NCBI GenBank assembly: GCA_050250875.1
Contig: JBFWNV010000003.1
Span: 186,001-250,000, forward strand
Source of the DNA: CAWAYR01 sp050250875
GTDB lineage: Bacteria > Acidobacteriota > Vicinamibacteria > Vicinamibacterales > UBA2999
DNA length: 64,000 nucleotides
Direction: 5' to 3'
The notes beneath the pieces were generated by a model that was not told the origin of the DNA, did not search any database, and saw only the letters and a program-made list of their open reading frames with translations. The position numbers were made by a program, and so were the translations under genes. Below, one piece after another: positions 6,773 to 16,096 of the stretch. The first letter of the stretch is position 1; every line of letters begins with the position of its first letter.

Positions 6773-9700
6773 ATGTCATTGGCTCCCGGGACCGCACTCG
6801 GCGCGTATGAGATCGTCGCCCAGCTCGGCGCCGGCGGCATGGGCGAGGTCTATCGCGCTCGCGACAGCCGGCTGGAACGGGACGTGGCCCTCAAGGTGCT
6901 GCGCGGCGACGTGGCCCGCGATCCCGCACGGCTCGAGCGGTTCGGCCGCGAGGCGCGGGCCATTGCCGCCCTGAACCACCCGCACATCGTCACCATTCAT
7001 TCCACCGAGGAAGCCGACGGCCTCCGCTTTCTCACGATGGAGCTGATCGAGGGGCAGACGCTCGACGGCGTCCTCGTGCCCGGCGGACTTGCCGTCGCGC
7101 GCTTCCTCGAGCTGGCCCTTCCGCTCGCGGACGCGCTGGCGGCCGCCCACCAGAAGCACATCACCCACCGCGACCTCAAGCCGGGGAACGTGATGGTGTC
7201 GGCCGACGGCCGGGTGAAGGTACTGGACTTCGGACTGGCCCGCATGGGCGAGGCCGGTGGCGACCACGCCATCGACGCGACGCGCGCCGTGTTGACCGGC
7301 GAAGGCACCATCGTCGGGACGATGCCGTACATGTCGCCGGAGCAGGTCGAGGGGCGACCGCTCGATCCGCGCAGCGACCTGTTCTCGCTCGGCGTGATGT
7401 TCTACGAGATGCTGACCGGCGCGCGGCCGTTCCGGGCCGCGTCATCGCCAGCGCTGATGTCGGCCATCCTGCGCGACACACCGCCGCTCGTGACCAGCGA
7501 ACGCGCCGACGTGCCCGAGGCCCTCGCGCGTCTGGTGGCACGGTGCCTCGAGAAGCGTCCCGACGACCGGGTGCAGACCGCGCGGGACGTCTACAACGAG
7601 CTGCGGCATCTTCAGAGGCAGCTCGAGGCGGGTGTCGCTCCTGCGCGGTCGTCATCCGGCTCCGGGCGGCACGCGTCAACCGAGCCGCGCATCGCGGTGC
7701 TGCCGTTCGGGCATCGAGGCGCAGATGCTGCCGCCGGCTTGGCCGACGGCCTCACGGAGGATGTCACCACCGGGCTCTCCCGGTTCGCGCACCTGCGCGT
7801 GGTGCCCGCCGCCACCGCGGCGACGCTCACGCCGGACGCCGCCCAGCGCGCCGGCGTGCGCTACCTGCTCGAGGGGCGGGTCCAGGGCGGTGGCGGTGGC
7901 GGCGCCGTTCGCGTCACGGTCCGCCTGATCGACGGCGCCACCGGCAGCAACCTCTGGGCCCAGACGTTCGATCGAACGCTCGGCACCGGCGCCTTCGACG
8001 TGCAGGACGACATCGCCAGCCACGTCGTGGCCACCGTCGGCGACACCAGCGGCGTGCTCGCACGATCGATCGCGGCGACGTTGCTGCGCCGTCCGGTCGA
8101 AGATCTGACCGTCCGCGAACTCGTGCTGCGATTCCATGCCTATGTCGAGCATTTCCAGGCGGAGGAGCATGCCCGGCTGCGCGGCGGTCTGGAGCGTGCA
8201 CTCGAGCAGGAGCCGCTCGTCGCCGAGGGCTGGGCGTGCCTGGCCGATCTCTACGAGCACGAGCACTCGCAGCGGCTGAACCCCCTGCCCGACAGTCTGG
8301 GCCGCCAGCGCCGGGCCGCGCAGCGTGCCGTGGAGATCGATCCACATAATCAGCGCGGGTGGACCGCCATGGCCGCGGTGCACACCTTCGAGCGCGACCG
8401 CGCCGCCCTCCGAATCGCCGCGGAACGGGCCGTCGGCTTGAACCCGCTCGATGCCGACACCGTCGGCTTGTGCGCACTCTTCCTGTCGTGCGCGGGCGAC
8501 GACGATCGCGCCATGTCGCTGTTCGAGCGGGCGGTGCAGCTCAAGCCCCAGCATCCAGGGTGGTATCACTTCACGCCGTTCACGACGCACTACAAGCGGC
8601 AGCAGTACGCGGAGGCGCTGGCGCAAGCGAAGCGCATCGCGCTTCACCAACTGCCGACCTCGCACATGGCGGCGGCGGCCGCCGCCGCACGGGTCGGATC
8701 GGTCGGCGAGGCACATACGGCCCTCGAAGGGCTGCGGCGCCTGGATGCGAGACTGCTGGAGCGCGAGGCGGCGCGGCAGGCGTGGGCCCTGTGGCTGTGG
8801 GACGAGGCCGTCGTGGAGGATCTGGTCGACGGCCTGGCGCGCGCCCTCGACATGCAACCCGTGCCGGCCCGAGCGCAGCACGCTCGGCCAGCGGAACCGC
8901 AGCGGTCCGGATCGACCGCCCCGCGGACGTCGCGTCCTGCCGTACACGAGATGCGCGTCGCCGTGCTCCCCTTCACGGCCCGCGGAAACGCCGACGCCAT
9001 AGCGCTGGCCGAAGGGCTGACCGACGAACTCACGACCGCGCTGGCCAGGTTCGCGTACCTGCAAGTCGTCACGCGGGCCGCGCCACCGGGGACGGCGGCG
9101 CAGTCGCCTCGCGCGTCAACCGCGGGCGCGGCTCCGGACGCCCGGTTTCTACTCGAGGGCTCGCTCCACCAGATCGGGAGCTCGGTGCGGGTGAGCCTGC
9201 GGCTGTCCGACCGCGAGACGGGTGCCCACCTCTGGGCCGACACGCTCGATCGCGACCTCTCGGCCGGCCTGTTCGCGGTGCAGGACGACATCGTCAGCCG
9301 CCTGGCCGCGACCGTCGCCGACGCGGGCGGGGTGCTGGTGCGGTCGATGGGCGCGGCGGTTCGTGACCTGCCGCTCGAGGAGCTCGAGCTGGACGACCTG
9401 CTGCTGCGCTTTCAGCTCTACTCCGACCAGTTCACGGCGGCCGATCATGCCGGGCTCACGGCCGCCTTCGAAGCACTGGTGGTTCGCGAGCCCGGCGCCG
9501 CGAAGGCGTGGGCGTGCCTCGCGATACTGGTCGCGACGGAGATGTTCTTCGATCTCAACCCCCGCCCGCAGCCCCTCGCACGTCTCCGTGAGTGCGCGGA
9601 GCGCGCCACCGTGCTCGATTCGTCGATCCAGCTCGGGTGGACCGCCATGGCGGTGCTGGCGATATTCGACCGCGACCGCAACGCCCTCGAAGCGGCCGCC

Positions 9701-10207
9701 GAGCGGGCGATCGCGCTCAACCCGCTGCACACCCGTACCCTGGCCGTCGTCGGCCTGCAGTTGGTGTTCTCGGGTGAGACCGACCGCGGCGTGGCGTTGC
9801 TGGAGCGCGCGATGGTGCTCAACCCGCGCCATCCGGGATGGTACTTGATCGGCCCGTTCCTGCAGGCCTACGAGCGCCGCGACTTCGACTTGGCGCTCCG
9901 CACTGCCCGGCGGATCGGCATGCCGCAATTCCTACCCGGTCTGCTCGCGGCGGCGTCGGCGGCCGGCAAGACCGGTGCCGCGGCGGAGGTGCGCTCGGCG
10001 ATCGAGGCCATCGCCCGCGCCTGCCCGGGTCCGCTCGACCCCGCGCTGTCGCGCCGCCACTGGCAGGCCTGTCTCTGGGACACGGCGGCGATCGAACGGC
10101 TCGTCGACGGCTTTGCCAAGGCGCTGTTCATCGCGGCGGCGACGCCGCCTCCCGAGTCGAGCGCGGCGGAGCGGGCACAATCGCCGTGGGGCGAGACGCC
10201 GACATAG
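6773..10207 (+). CDS. Ser/Thr protein kinase with two tandem TolB-like/TPR modules
   Basis: 1144 residues. Residues 11-275 form a PknB-type kinase: glycine loop GAGGMGEVYRA (19-29), catalytic Lys41, HRDLKPGN (132-139, Asp134), DFG (152-154) and a TMPYMSPEQ activation-segment end (183-191). All catalytic residues are present. From about 305 to 690 comes a module with 'RIAVLPFGHRG', 'GLTEDVTTGLSRFAHLRVV' and 'VQDDIASHVVATV' (TolB-like/FlgO-like N-domain of the kind found in adenylate cyclase-TPR proteins) followed by TPR-like helices. From about 725 to 1120 the whole module is repeated with the same landmarks ('RVAVLPFTARG', 'GLTDELTTALARFAYLQVV', 'VQDDIVSRLAATV'). No transmembrane segment is seen, so it is cytoplasmic, unlike many PknB proteins. 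Kinase function is clear; targets and ligand are unknown. Confidence 0.93.
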   Translation: MSLAPGTALGAYEIVAQLGAGGMGEVYRARDSRLERDVALKVLRGDVARDPARLERFGREARAIAALNHPHIVTIHSTEEADGLRFLTMELIEGQTLDGVLVPGGLAVARFLELALPLADALAAAHQKHITHRDLKPGNVMVSADGRVKVLDFGLARMGEAGGDHAIDATRAVLTGEGTIVGTMPYMSPEQVEGRPLDPRSDLFSLGVMFYEMLTGARPFRAASSPALMSAILRDTPPLVTSERADVPEALARLVARCLEKRPDDRVQTARDVYNELRHLQRQLEAGVAPARSSSGSGRHASTEPRIAVLPFGHRGADAAAGLADGLTEDVTTGLSRFAHLRVVPAATAATLTPDAAQRAGVRYLLEGRVQGGGGGGAVRVTVRLIDGATGSNLWAQTFDRTLGTGAFDVQDDIASHVVATVGDTSGVLARSIAATLLRRPVEDLTVRELVLRFHAYVEHFQAEEHARLRGGLERALEQEPLVAEGWACLADLYEHEHSQRLNPLPDSLGRQRRAAQRAVEIDPHNQRGWTAMAAVHTFERDRAALRIAAERAVGLNPLDADTVGLCALFLSCAGDDDRAMSLFERAVQLKPQHPGWYHFTPFTTHYKRQQYAEALAQAKRIALHQLPTSHMAAAAAAARVGSVGEAHTALEGLRRLDARLLEREAARQAWALWLWDEAVVEDLVDGLARALDMQPVPARAQHARPAEPQRSGSTAPRTSRPAVHEMRVAVLPFTARGNADAIALAEGLTDELTTALARFAYLQVVTRAAPPGTAAQSPRASTAGAAPDARFLLEGSLHQIGSSVRVSLRLSDRETGAHLWADTLDRDLSAGLFAVQDDIVSRLAATVADAGGVLVRSMGAAVRDLPLEELELDDLLLRFQLYSDQFTAADHAGLTAAFEALVVREPGAAKAWACLAILVATEMFFDLNPRPQPLARLRECAERATVLDSSIQLGWTAMAVLAIFDRDRNALEAAAERAIALNPLHTRTLAVVGLQLVFSGETDRGVALLERAMVLNPRHPGWYLIGPFLQAYERRDFDLALRTARRIGMPQFLPGLLAAASAAGKTGAAAEVRSAIEAIARACPGPLDPALSRRHWQACLWDTAAIERLVDGFAKALFIAAATPPPESSAAERAQSPWGETPT

Positions 10208-10326
10208 CGAGCCGGTGTTCCCGCTGATCGCGCCGCACGTGCCGGACGTCAAGAAATTGCAGACCGATCCGCGCATCGCCGCCAGCGTCGGCGAGCTCGA
10301 CGAGCCGCTAGCCGCTGTTCGGGGAT

Positions 10327-12594
10327 CTAGAGCATGCTCACCGGATCGACGTCGATCGAGGTGCGGCGGGCCAGCGTCGGATGCGCCGCCAGCGCCGCCC
10401 GCATCGCCGCGCGCAGCCGTGCCCGCTGGCCGCCCTTGAGGAAGAACTGGGCGCGGTGCTCGCCGCGCAGCCGCGCCAGCGGCGCCGGCGCCGGGCCGAG
10501 CACCACCGTGCCGCCGCCCGTCGACTGCGCGGCGACGCGGGCGAGCTGGCCGGCGGCCCGCATGGCGTCTTCGGCGGTCGCGCCGCGCACCACCACGTTG
10601 ACCATCGCGGTCACCGGCGGATAGCGCAGCGCCGTGCGATAGTCGAGCTCCTTGGCGACGAACGCCTCGTAGTCCTGCGCCGCGCCGCACCGCACGGCGT
10701 AGTGCTCGGGGAACAGCGTCTGGACGATCGCTTCGCCGGGCCGCTCGCCGCGGCCGGCGCGGCCGACCACCTGCGTGATCAGCTGGAAGGTGCGCTCCGC
10801 GGCGCGGAAGTCCGGCAGTCCCAGGCCGACATCGGCCGAGATCACGCCGACCAGCGTCACCGCCGGGAAGTCGTGGCCCTTGGCGATCATCTGCGTGCCC
10901 ACCAGGATGTCGAGTTCGCGGCGGGCGAACCGCGCCAGCAACGCCGTCAGGCTGCCGCGCCGGCGCACGGTGTCGCGATCGACGCGTCCGACCCGCGCCG
11001 CCGGGAAGCGGGCCTGGAGGTCGGCTTCGACCCGCTCGGTGCCGAACCCGACGTGCTCGAGGTACGGCGCCGCGCAGTTCGGGCAGGCCGCCGGCACGCG
11101 CTGCGCGAAGTCGCAGTAGTGGCAGCGCGCCATCGCGCGCGGGCCGTGGCCGTGCACGGTCATCGACACGCTGCAATGGGGGCACTCCACGGTCGAGCCG
11201 CACTGCCGGCACAGCACCGCCGCGGCGATCCCCCGCCGGTTGAGCAGCACGAGACTCTGCTCGCCGGCGGCCAGGCGCGCCGCCAGCGCCTCGTCGAGCG
11301 GGCGGCTGATCACGACCTCCTCGCCGGCGGCGGCCCATTCGTCGCGCATGTTGACGATCCGCACCGCGGCGAGCGGCCGGTCGGCGACGCGCCGCACCAG
11401 CGACACCGTGGTGTAGCGGCCGCGGCGGGCGTTGTGCACCGTCTCGAGCGAGGGCGTCGCCGATCCGAGCACGGCCAGCGCCCCGGCCTGGTGGGCGCGC
11501 ATCACGGCGACGTCGCGGCCGTGATAGCGCGGCGTCTCGTCCTGCTTGTACGACGTGTCGTGTTCCTCGTCGACCACCACCAGCCCCAGCCGGTCGAGCG
11601 GCGCGAACACCGCCGACCGCGTGCCGACGACGACGTCGACCTCGCCGCCGCGCACGCGGTGCCACTGGTCGTGCCGCTCGCCGTCGGACAGCCCGCTGTG
11701 CTGGATCGCCACGCGGTCGCCGAAGCGGGCGCGCACGCGGCCGGCGACCGCCGGCGTCAGTGCGATCTCGGGCACGAGCACCAGGGCCTGCCGGCCCTGG
11801 CGGCGCACGTGATCGGCCAGATGCAGGTAGACCTCGGTCTTGCCGCTGCCGGTCACGCCGCGGACCAGGGCGGCGTGGAAGCCGCCGGCCGCGGTGAGCG
11901 GCACGAGGACGTCGAGGGCGGCCTGCTGCTCGGCGGTCAGTGCGGTGACCGGCGCCGGCGGCGGCAGGCTGTGCGCCTCGAACGGGTCGCGGTCCACGGT
12001 CTCGTGGCGGATGACGACGAGGCCGGACTGCACCAGACGGGCGACGGTCGGCGCCGAGACGCCGCGATCGGCGAGCGTCGCCGTCGGCAGGCCGGCCGGC
12101 GCACCGGCGAGCAGCAGCAGTCCCTCGCGCTGCCGCCGGCCGAGCCGCAGCGCGTCGGCGCCGTCGTCGCCGGGCGGGGCGCAGCGCGGGCCGATGCGGG
12201 CGTGCTCGGCCGCGTGCACGCCGGCCGCGGTCAGCGCGGCGATGCGGCGGCGTCGGAACGTCCGCTCGTCGCCGGTCAGCACGCGCGGCGGCAGGGCCGT
12301 CGCCAGCACGTCGCCCGGACCCGCGAGGTAGTAGTCGGCGACCCACAGGGCCAGCGTCAGCAGGCTCGGCGGCACGAACGCCGTGGTGTCGCGCACGGCG
12401 GCCACCTCGCGCACCCGCACCGACGCCGGCGGCGCCGCGGCCGGCGCGGCGACGACGATGCCGGTCACGCGGCGCGCTCCGAGCGGCACGTCCACTCGCG
12501 CTCCCGGCGCCGGCCACGGCCACGCCTCGGGCCAGCGATAGGTCAGCAGGTCGAGCGCGGGCACCGGCACCGCGACCGACACGAAGCGATCCAC
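10327..12594 (-). CDS. priA: Primosomal replication restart helicase PriA
   Basis: 755 residues. The N-terminal 3'-DNA-binding domain begins 'VAVPVPALDLLTYRWPE'. Walker A GVTGSGKT is at about 246-253, with DEEH in the Walker B position, 'SATPSLET', and a zinc-binding insertion with eight cysteines ('CRQCG', 'CPHC', 'CHYC', 'CPNC'). Helicase C-domain motifs include 'GTQMIAKGHDFPAVTLVGV' and 'QVVGRAGRG'. It unwinds and remodels stalled forks to reload the replisome. It is the last gene of the eight-gene minus-strand operon, nine bases downstream of udg, and converges with the kinase gene across 119 bases. Confidence 0.97.
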   Translation of the reverse strand: MDRFVSVAVPVPALDLLTYRWPEAWPWPAPGARVDVPLGARRVTGIVVAAPAAAPPASVRVREVAAVRDTTAFVPPSLLTLALWVADYYLAGPGDVLATALPPRVLTGDERTFRRRRIAALTAAGVHAAEHARIGPRCAPPGDDGADALRLGRRQREGLLLLAGAPAGLPTATLADRGVSAPTVARLVQSGLVVIRHETVDRDPFEAHSLPPPAPVTALTAEQQAALDVLVPLTAAGGFHAALVRGVTGSGKTEVYLHLADHVRRQGRQALVLVPEIALTPAVAGRVRARFGDRVAIQHSGLSDGERHDQWHRVRGGEVDVVVGTRSAVFAPLDRLGLVVVDEEHDTSYKQDETPRYHGRDVAVMRAHQAGALAVLGSATPSLETVHNARRGRYTTVSLVRRVADRPLAAVRIVNMRDEWAAAGEEVVISRPLDEALAARLAAGEQSLVLLNRRGIAAAVLCRQCGSTVECPHCSVSMTVHGHGPRAMARCHYCDFAQRVPAACPNCAAPYLEHVGFGTERVEADLQARFPAARVGRVDRDTVRRRGSLTALLARFARRELDILVGTQMIAKGHDFPAVTLVGVISADVGLGLPDFRAAERTFQLITQVVGRAGRGERPGEAIVQTLFPEHYAVRCGAAQDYEAFVAKELDYRTALRYPPVTAMVNVVVRGATAEDAMRAAGQLARVAAQSTGGGTVVLGPAPAPLARLRGEHRAQFFLKGGQRARLRAAMRAALAAHPTLARRTSIDVDPVSML

Positions 12595-12603
12595 GGGTGC
12601 CCG

Positions 12604-13341
12604 CTACCCTTCGGCGAGCATCTCGCGCACCTTCTTCATGTCCTCCCAGACCTCGCGCTTGGCGGGGGGATTCCTGAGCAGGTACGCCGGATGGAACGTC
12701 GGCACGAGCGACGCGCCGCGGAACTCGAACACGCGGCCGCGCAGCCGCGTGATCGGCTCGGTCGATCGCAGCAGCGACTGGGCGGCGAACTTGCCGAGGG
12801 CGACGATCACCCGGGGCCGGATGGCGGCGATCTGCTGGAAGAGGAAGGGCTCGCAGGTGGCGACCTCGTCGGGTTCGGGATTGCGGTTGCCCGGCGGGCG
12901 GCACTTGATCACGTTGGCGATGTAGACCTGCTGACGGGTCAGGCCGATCGCCTCGATGATCTTGGTGAGCAGCTGCCCGGCACGGCCGACGAAGGGCTCA
13001 CCCTGGCGGTCTTCGTCCTCGCCAGGGGCCTCGCCGACGAACATCAGCGACGCCGTCGGGCTGCCGACGCCGAACACCACCTGCCGGCGGCCGAGGGTGT
13101 GCAGTTTGCAGCGCGTGCAGTCGGGGCCGACCGCCGCCTGCAGCGTCGCCAGCGCCTCGGCCGGCGCCACGACGTCGAGCGCCGGCCCGGCGGCGGGTGC
13201 CGCCGCGGCGGGCGCTCCGCCGCCATCGGCCGGGTTCGTGGCGCCGTCGGCGCGCTGCCGCCAGGCCGCCTCGCGGCTGACGCCCTCGACGCCCAGCTCG
13301 CGGAAGTAGTCGAGATGGGCCTGCAGATCGTCGCGGGTCAT
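12604..13341 (-). CDS. Type 4/5 uracil-DNA glycosylase with Fe-S cluster
   Basis: 245 residues. Residues 1-65 are a helical N-terminus plus an Ala/Gly/Pro linker. The catalytic domain has GEAPGEDED (103-111), the family 4 motif I, and 'HPAYLLRNP' (217-225), the C-terminal motif. Four cysteines (C75, C78, C147, C163) in the pattern CTRC...KCRPPGNRNP...C are the ligands of the [4Fe-4S] cluster of family 4 UDGs. It excises uracil from DNA. The ATG overlaps the coaBC stop (ATGA), and priA follows after nine bases. The N-terminal linker region is typical of fusions seen near bacterial DNA polymerase-like UDGs. Confidence 0.95.
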   Translation of the reverse strand: MTRDDLQAHLDYFRELGVEGVSREAAWRQRADGATNPADGGGAPAAAAPAAGPALDVVAPAEALATLQAAVGPDCTRCKLHTLGRRQVVFGVGSPTASLMFVGEAPGEDEDRQGEPFVGRAGQLLTKIIEAIGLTRQQVYIANVIKCRPPGNRNPEPDEVATCEPFLFQQIAAIRPRVIVALGKFAAQSLLRSTEPITRLRGRVFEFRGASLVPTFHPAYLLRNPPAKREVWEDMKKVREMLAEG

Positions 13342-14558
13342 CGCCGCGCCGCCGGCGTGCCAGGGGCCACGCCCAGCAGCCGCTCGAGCCGATCGAGGAT
13401 GCGGCCGGCGACCGCCGCCTTCGACATCAGCGGCAGCTCTTCGAGCCCGTCGTCGGCGACGAAGGTCACGGCGTTGGTGTCGACCTCGAAGCCGGCGTCG
13501 GTGCGGGCCACGTCGTTGGCGACGATGAGATCGACGCCCTTGCGGCGGCGCTTGGCGTCGGCGTGGGCGACGACGTCGTGGGTCTCGGCGGCGAATCCGA
13601 CGAGCACCGGCCGGCCGCTGGCGCGTGACGGCAGCCGGCCGAGGTCGGCGAGGATGTCGGTCGTCCGCACCAGCGGCAGCGACCAGCCGCCGTCCGATTT
13701 CGCCACCTTCTGCCCGGCCACGGTTTCCGGGGTGTAGTCGGCCACCGCCGCTGCCATCACCACCGCGTCGGCGCCGGCGGCGCGGGCCATCACCGCGCGG
13801 TGCATGTCGGCGGCGCTGCGCACCCGCACGACGTCCACGCCGGCCGGCGGGTCGAGGTGCGTCGGCCCGGTCACGAGCACGACCGCGGCGCCACGGCGCG
13901 CCGCCTCGCGCGCCACGGCATAGCCCATGCGGCCGCTCGAGCGGTTGCCGACGAAGCGCACCGGGTCGATGTCTTCGTAGGTCGGCCCGGCGGTGACGAC
14001 CACCGCCCGGCCGGCCAGCGACGCGCCGCCGAGCAGCCGCCCGGCGGCCGCGACGATCGCCTCGGGCTCGGCGAGCCGGCCCTTCCCCACCCAGCCGCAG
14101 GCGAGATAGCCCTCGCCCGGCTCGACGACGCGCACCCCGCGCGCCGCCAGCGTCTGCAGGTTGGCCTGCACCGCCGGATGCTCGAGCATGTGGGTGTTCA
14201 TCGCCGGCGCCAGCAGCACCGGCGCGGTCGTCGCCAGGTACAGCGACGACAGGAAGTCGTCGGCCAGTCCGTGCGCGAACTTGCCGATGACGTTGGCGGT
14301 CGCCGGCACGACCAGCAGCAGATCGGACGACGTCGCCAGCGCGATGTGCTAGATGTCGGCGTTCAGTCCGGGCGCCCACTGGCTGCCGATCACCCGCCGG
14401 CGGGTGATCGCTTCGAAGGTCAGCTCGCCGACGAACCGCCGGGCGCTGCGCGTCATCACCACCGTGACGTCGTGGCCGGCCTGCTGCAGGCCGCGCACGA
14501 CCTCCACGGCCTTGTAGGCGCCGATGCCGCCGCTCACGCCGACTGTGATGCGTGCCAT
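13338..14558 (-). pseudogene. coaBC: coaBC (4'-phosphopantothenoylcysteine synthetase/decarboxylase) interrupted by an in-frame TAG
   Basis: Minus-strand reading from ATG 14558 gives a 69-residue CoaC N-terminus ('ITVGVSGGIGAYKAVEVVRGL'), then TAG at 14351-14349, then the same frame continues without shift to 13338. The second part has 'HIALATSSDLLLVVPATANVIGK', with the His that is catalytic in CoaC, APAMN, and the 'GYLACGWVGKGRL' cysteine loop. The CoaB half follows with 'TAGPTYEDIDPVRFVGNRSSGRMG' split by normal spacing, and 'AAVADYTPETVAGQK'. Total would be 406 residues, a normal CoaBC length. In related proteins the interrupted codon is commonly Glu or Gln before HI, so a single base change (GAG or CAG to TAG) suffices. 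The enzyme makes 4'-phosphopantetheine for coenzyme A and is normally essential, so a sequencing error, suppression, or a split protein made from an internal GTG (14309) are the alternatives. Confidence 0.9.
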
Positions 14559-14567
14559 GCCTCGCTC

Positions 14568-15191
14568 CTACTCCGTGAAAAAGGTGCGGACGATGGCGTC
14601 GGCGATCCGCGCCATGCGGTGCGTCCGCGACCGCTCGGCGGCGATGATCTCCTGCAGGCGCACCACCGTCGACTCCAGATCGTCGTTGACCACGAGGTAA
14701 TCGTACTCCCGGAAGCTCGACACCTCGGCGCGGGCCGTGGCCAGCCGCCGGCGCATCGCCGGCTCGGGATCGGCGCTGCGGCCGCGCAGCCGGCGCTCCA
14801 GCACCTGGTAGGAGGGCGGCATCACGAACACCGCGGTGTGATCGACGCCGCGCTGGCGCACCTGGCGGGCGCCCTGCACGTCGATCACCAGCACCACGTC
14901 CTGGCCGTCGTCGAGCATGTGGGCGACGTCGGCGGCGCCGGTGCCGTAGAGGTTGCCGAACACGTCGGCCCATTCGAGGAAGGCGTTGTCGGCGATCATC
15001 GCCTCGAACGCCGGCCGCGAGATGAAGTGGTAGTCGACGCCGTCGCGCTCGCCGACACGGGCCGGACGCGAGGTGTAGGACTTCGATTCCCGCAGGTTGG
15101 GAAGAATCTGCACGAGCCGCTCGACCAGCGTCGTCTTGCCGGTGCCCGACGGCGCCGAGATGACGAACAGCAGCCCGCGGCTACTCGACAT
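14568..15191 (-). CDS. gmk: Guanylate kinase
   Basis: 207 residues, normal length. The P-loop reads SAPSGTGKTT (12-21), followed by 'SYTSRPARVGERDGVDYHF' (GMP-binding region), 'EWADVFGNLYGT' and 'VLVIDVQGARQVR'. It phosphorylates GMP to GDP. The start overlaps the yicC stop by 11 bases, and coaBC begins nine bases after its stop. The rpoZ gene that frequently sits between gmk and coaBC is absent here. Confidence 0.96.
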   Translation of the reverse strand: MSSSRGLLFVISAPSGTGKTTLVERLVQILPNLRESKSYTSRPARVGERDGVDYHFISRPAFEAMIADNAFLEWADVFGNLYGTGAADVAHMLDDGQDVVLVIDVQGARQVRQRGVDHTAVFVMPPSYQVLERRLRGRSADPEPAMRRRLATARAEVSSFREYDYLVVNDDLESTVVRLQEIIAAERSRTHRMARIADAIVRTFFTE

Positions 15192-16068
15192 TCTGGATCT
15201 GCTCCCGCATCCGCTCGAGTTCGGCCTTGGCCTGGATGATCAGCTCCGAGACGGCGACTCCGTCGGCCTTGCTGCCGATGGTGTTGACCTCGCGGTTCAT
15301 CTCCTGCAGCAGGAAGTCGAGCTTGCGGCCGCACGGCTCGGCGCCGTCGACCAGCGCGTCCCAGTGCTCGAGGTGGGCGCGGAACCGGGTGACCTCCTCG
15401 GCGATGTCGGATCGCTGCGCCGCCCGCACCACCTCCTGCGCCAGCGCCGCCTGATCGATCGGCAGCGACGCGCTCATCTCGCGGGCACGCTCCAGCAGCC
15501 GCTGCTCGACCTGGACGCGGCCCTGCTCGGCGGCACCGGCAATCGCAGTGATGAGGCCGCCGAGCGCGGTCTTGCGGGCGGCCAGATCGGCGCGGAGCAG
15601 CCCGCCCTCGCGGGTGCGCATCTCGTCGAGCGCCTCGAGGGCGCGGACCAGTACGGCCTCGGCGGCGGCGGCCCACACCACGCTGCCGTCCTCGCCGGCC
15701 GGCCGCTCGCGGATCGACAGCGCCTGCGGCAGCCGCAGGACGTCGCCGGGCGTCAGGGCCCCGACCACCAGCCCGGCGTCGCGGGCGGCGTCGACGGCGG
15801 CGGTGAGGGCGCGGACGAACCCGTCGTTCAGCTCGACCACCGGCGTCGGGCCGCCGCGCGTCTGCAGCGCGACCTGCACCTCGATTCGGCCGCGGGCGAC
15901 GCGCTGCTGCACGGCCGCCCGCACCCGCGGCTCGGCGTCGCCGATGACCGGCGGCAGCCGAACCTGCAGGTCGAGGAAGCGATGGTTCACCGCCCGCAAC
16001 GTCACGCTGATCGTCCCGGCGTCGTCGTCGTGCGACGCCGTGGCGAACCCGGTCATGCTCTTCATCAT
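15181..16068 (-). CDS. yicC: YicC family endoribonuclease
   Basis: 295 residues beginning MMKSMTGFATA, the characteristic YicC N-terminus, followed by 'VTLRAVNHRFLDLQVRLPP' and a C-terminal part with 'EEVTRFRAHLEHW' and 'GRKLDFLLQEMNREVNTIGSKADG', both hallmarks of the family (DUF1732 at the end). E. coli YicC is reported as an RNase acting on small RNAs. Either of the first two ATGs (16068, 16065) could be used. It is placed directly before gmk, as in many genomes, and 28 bases after the ABC transporter. Confidence 0.95.
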   Translation of the reverse strand: MMKSMTGFATASHDDDAGTISVTLRAVNHRFLDLQVRLPPVIGDAEPRVRAAVQQRVARGRIEVQVALQTRGGPTPVVELNDGFVRALTAAVDAARDAGLVVGALTPGDVLRLPQALSIRERPAGEDGSVVWAAAAEAVLVRALEALDEMRTREGGLLRADLAARKTALGGLITAIAGAAEQGRVQVEQRLLERAREMSASLPIDQAALAQEVVRAAQRSDIAEEVTRFRAHLEHWDALVDGAEPCGRKLDFLLQEMNREVNTIGSKADGVAVSELIIQAKAELERMREQIQNVE

Positions 16069-16096
16069 GCGGCGGCCATCCCTCTCGACCGGCGGC

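Noticed and set aside
10381..13737. Very long plus-strand open frame (1118 codons)
   Set aside because: It is antisense to priA, udg and coaBC, with Arg/His/Gly-rich low-complexity translation; a by-product of high GC content.
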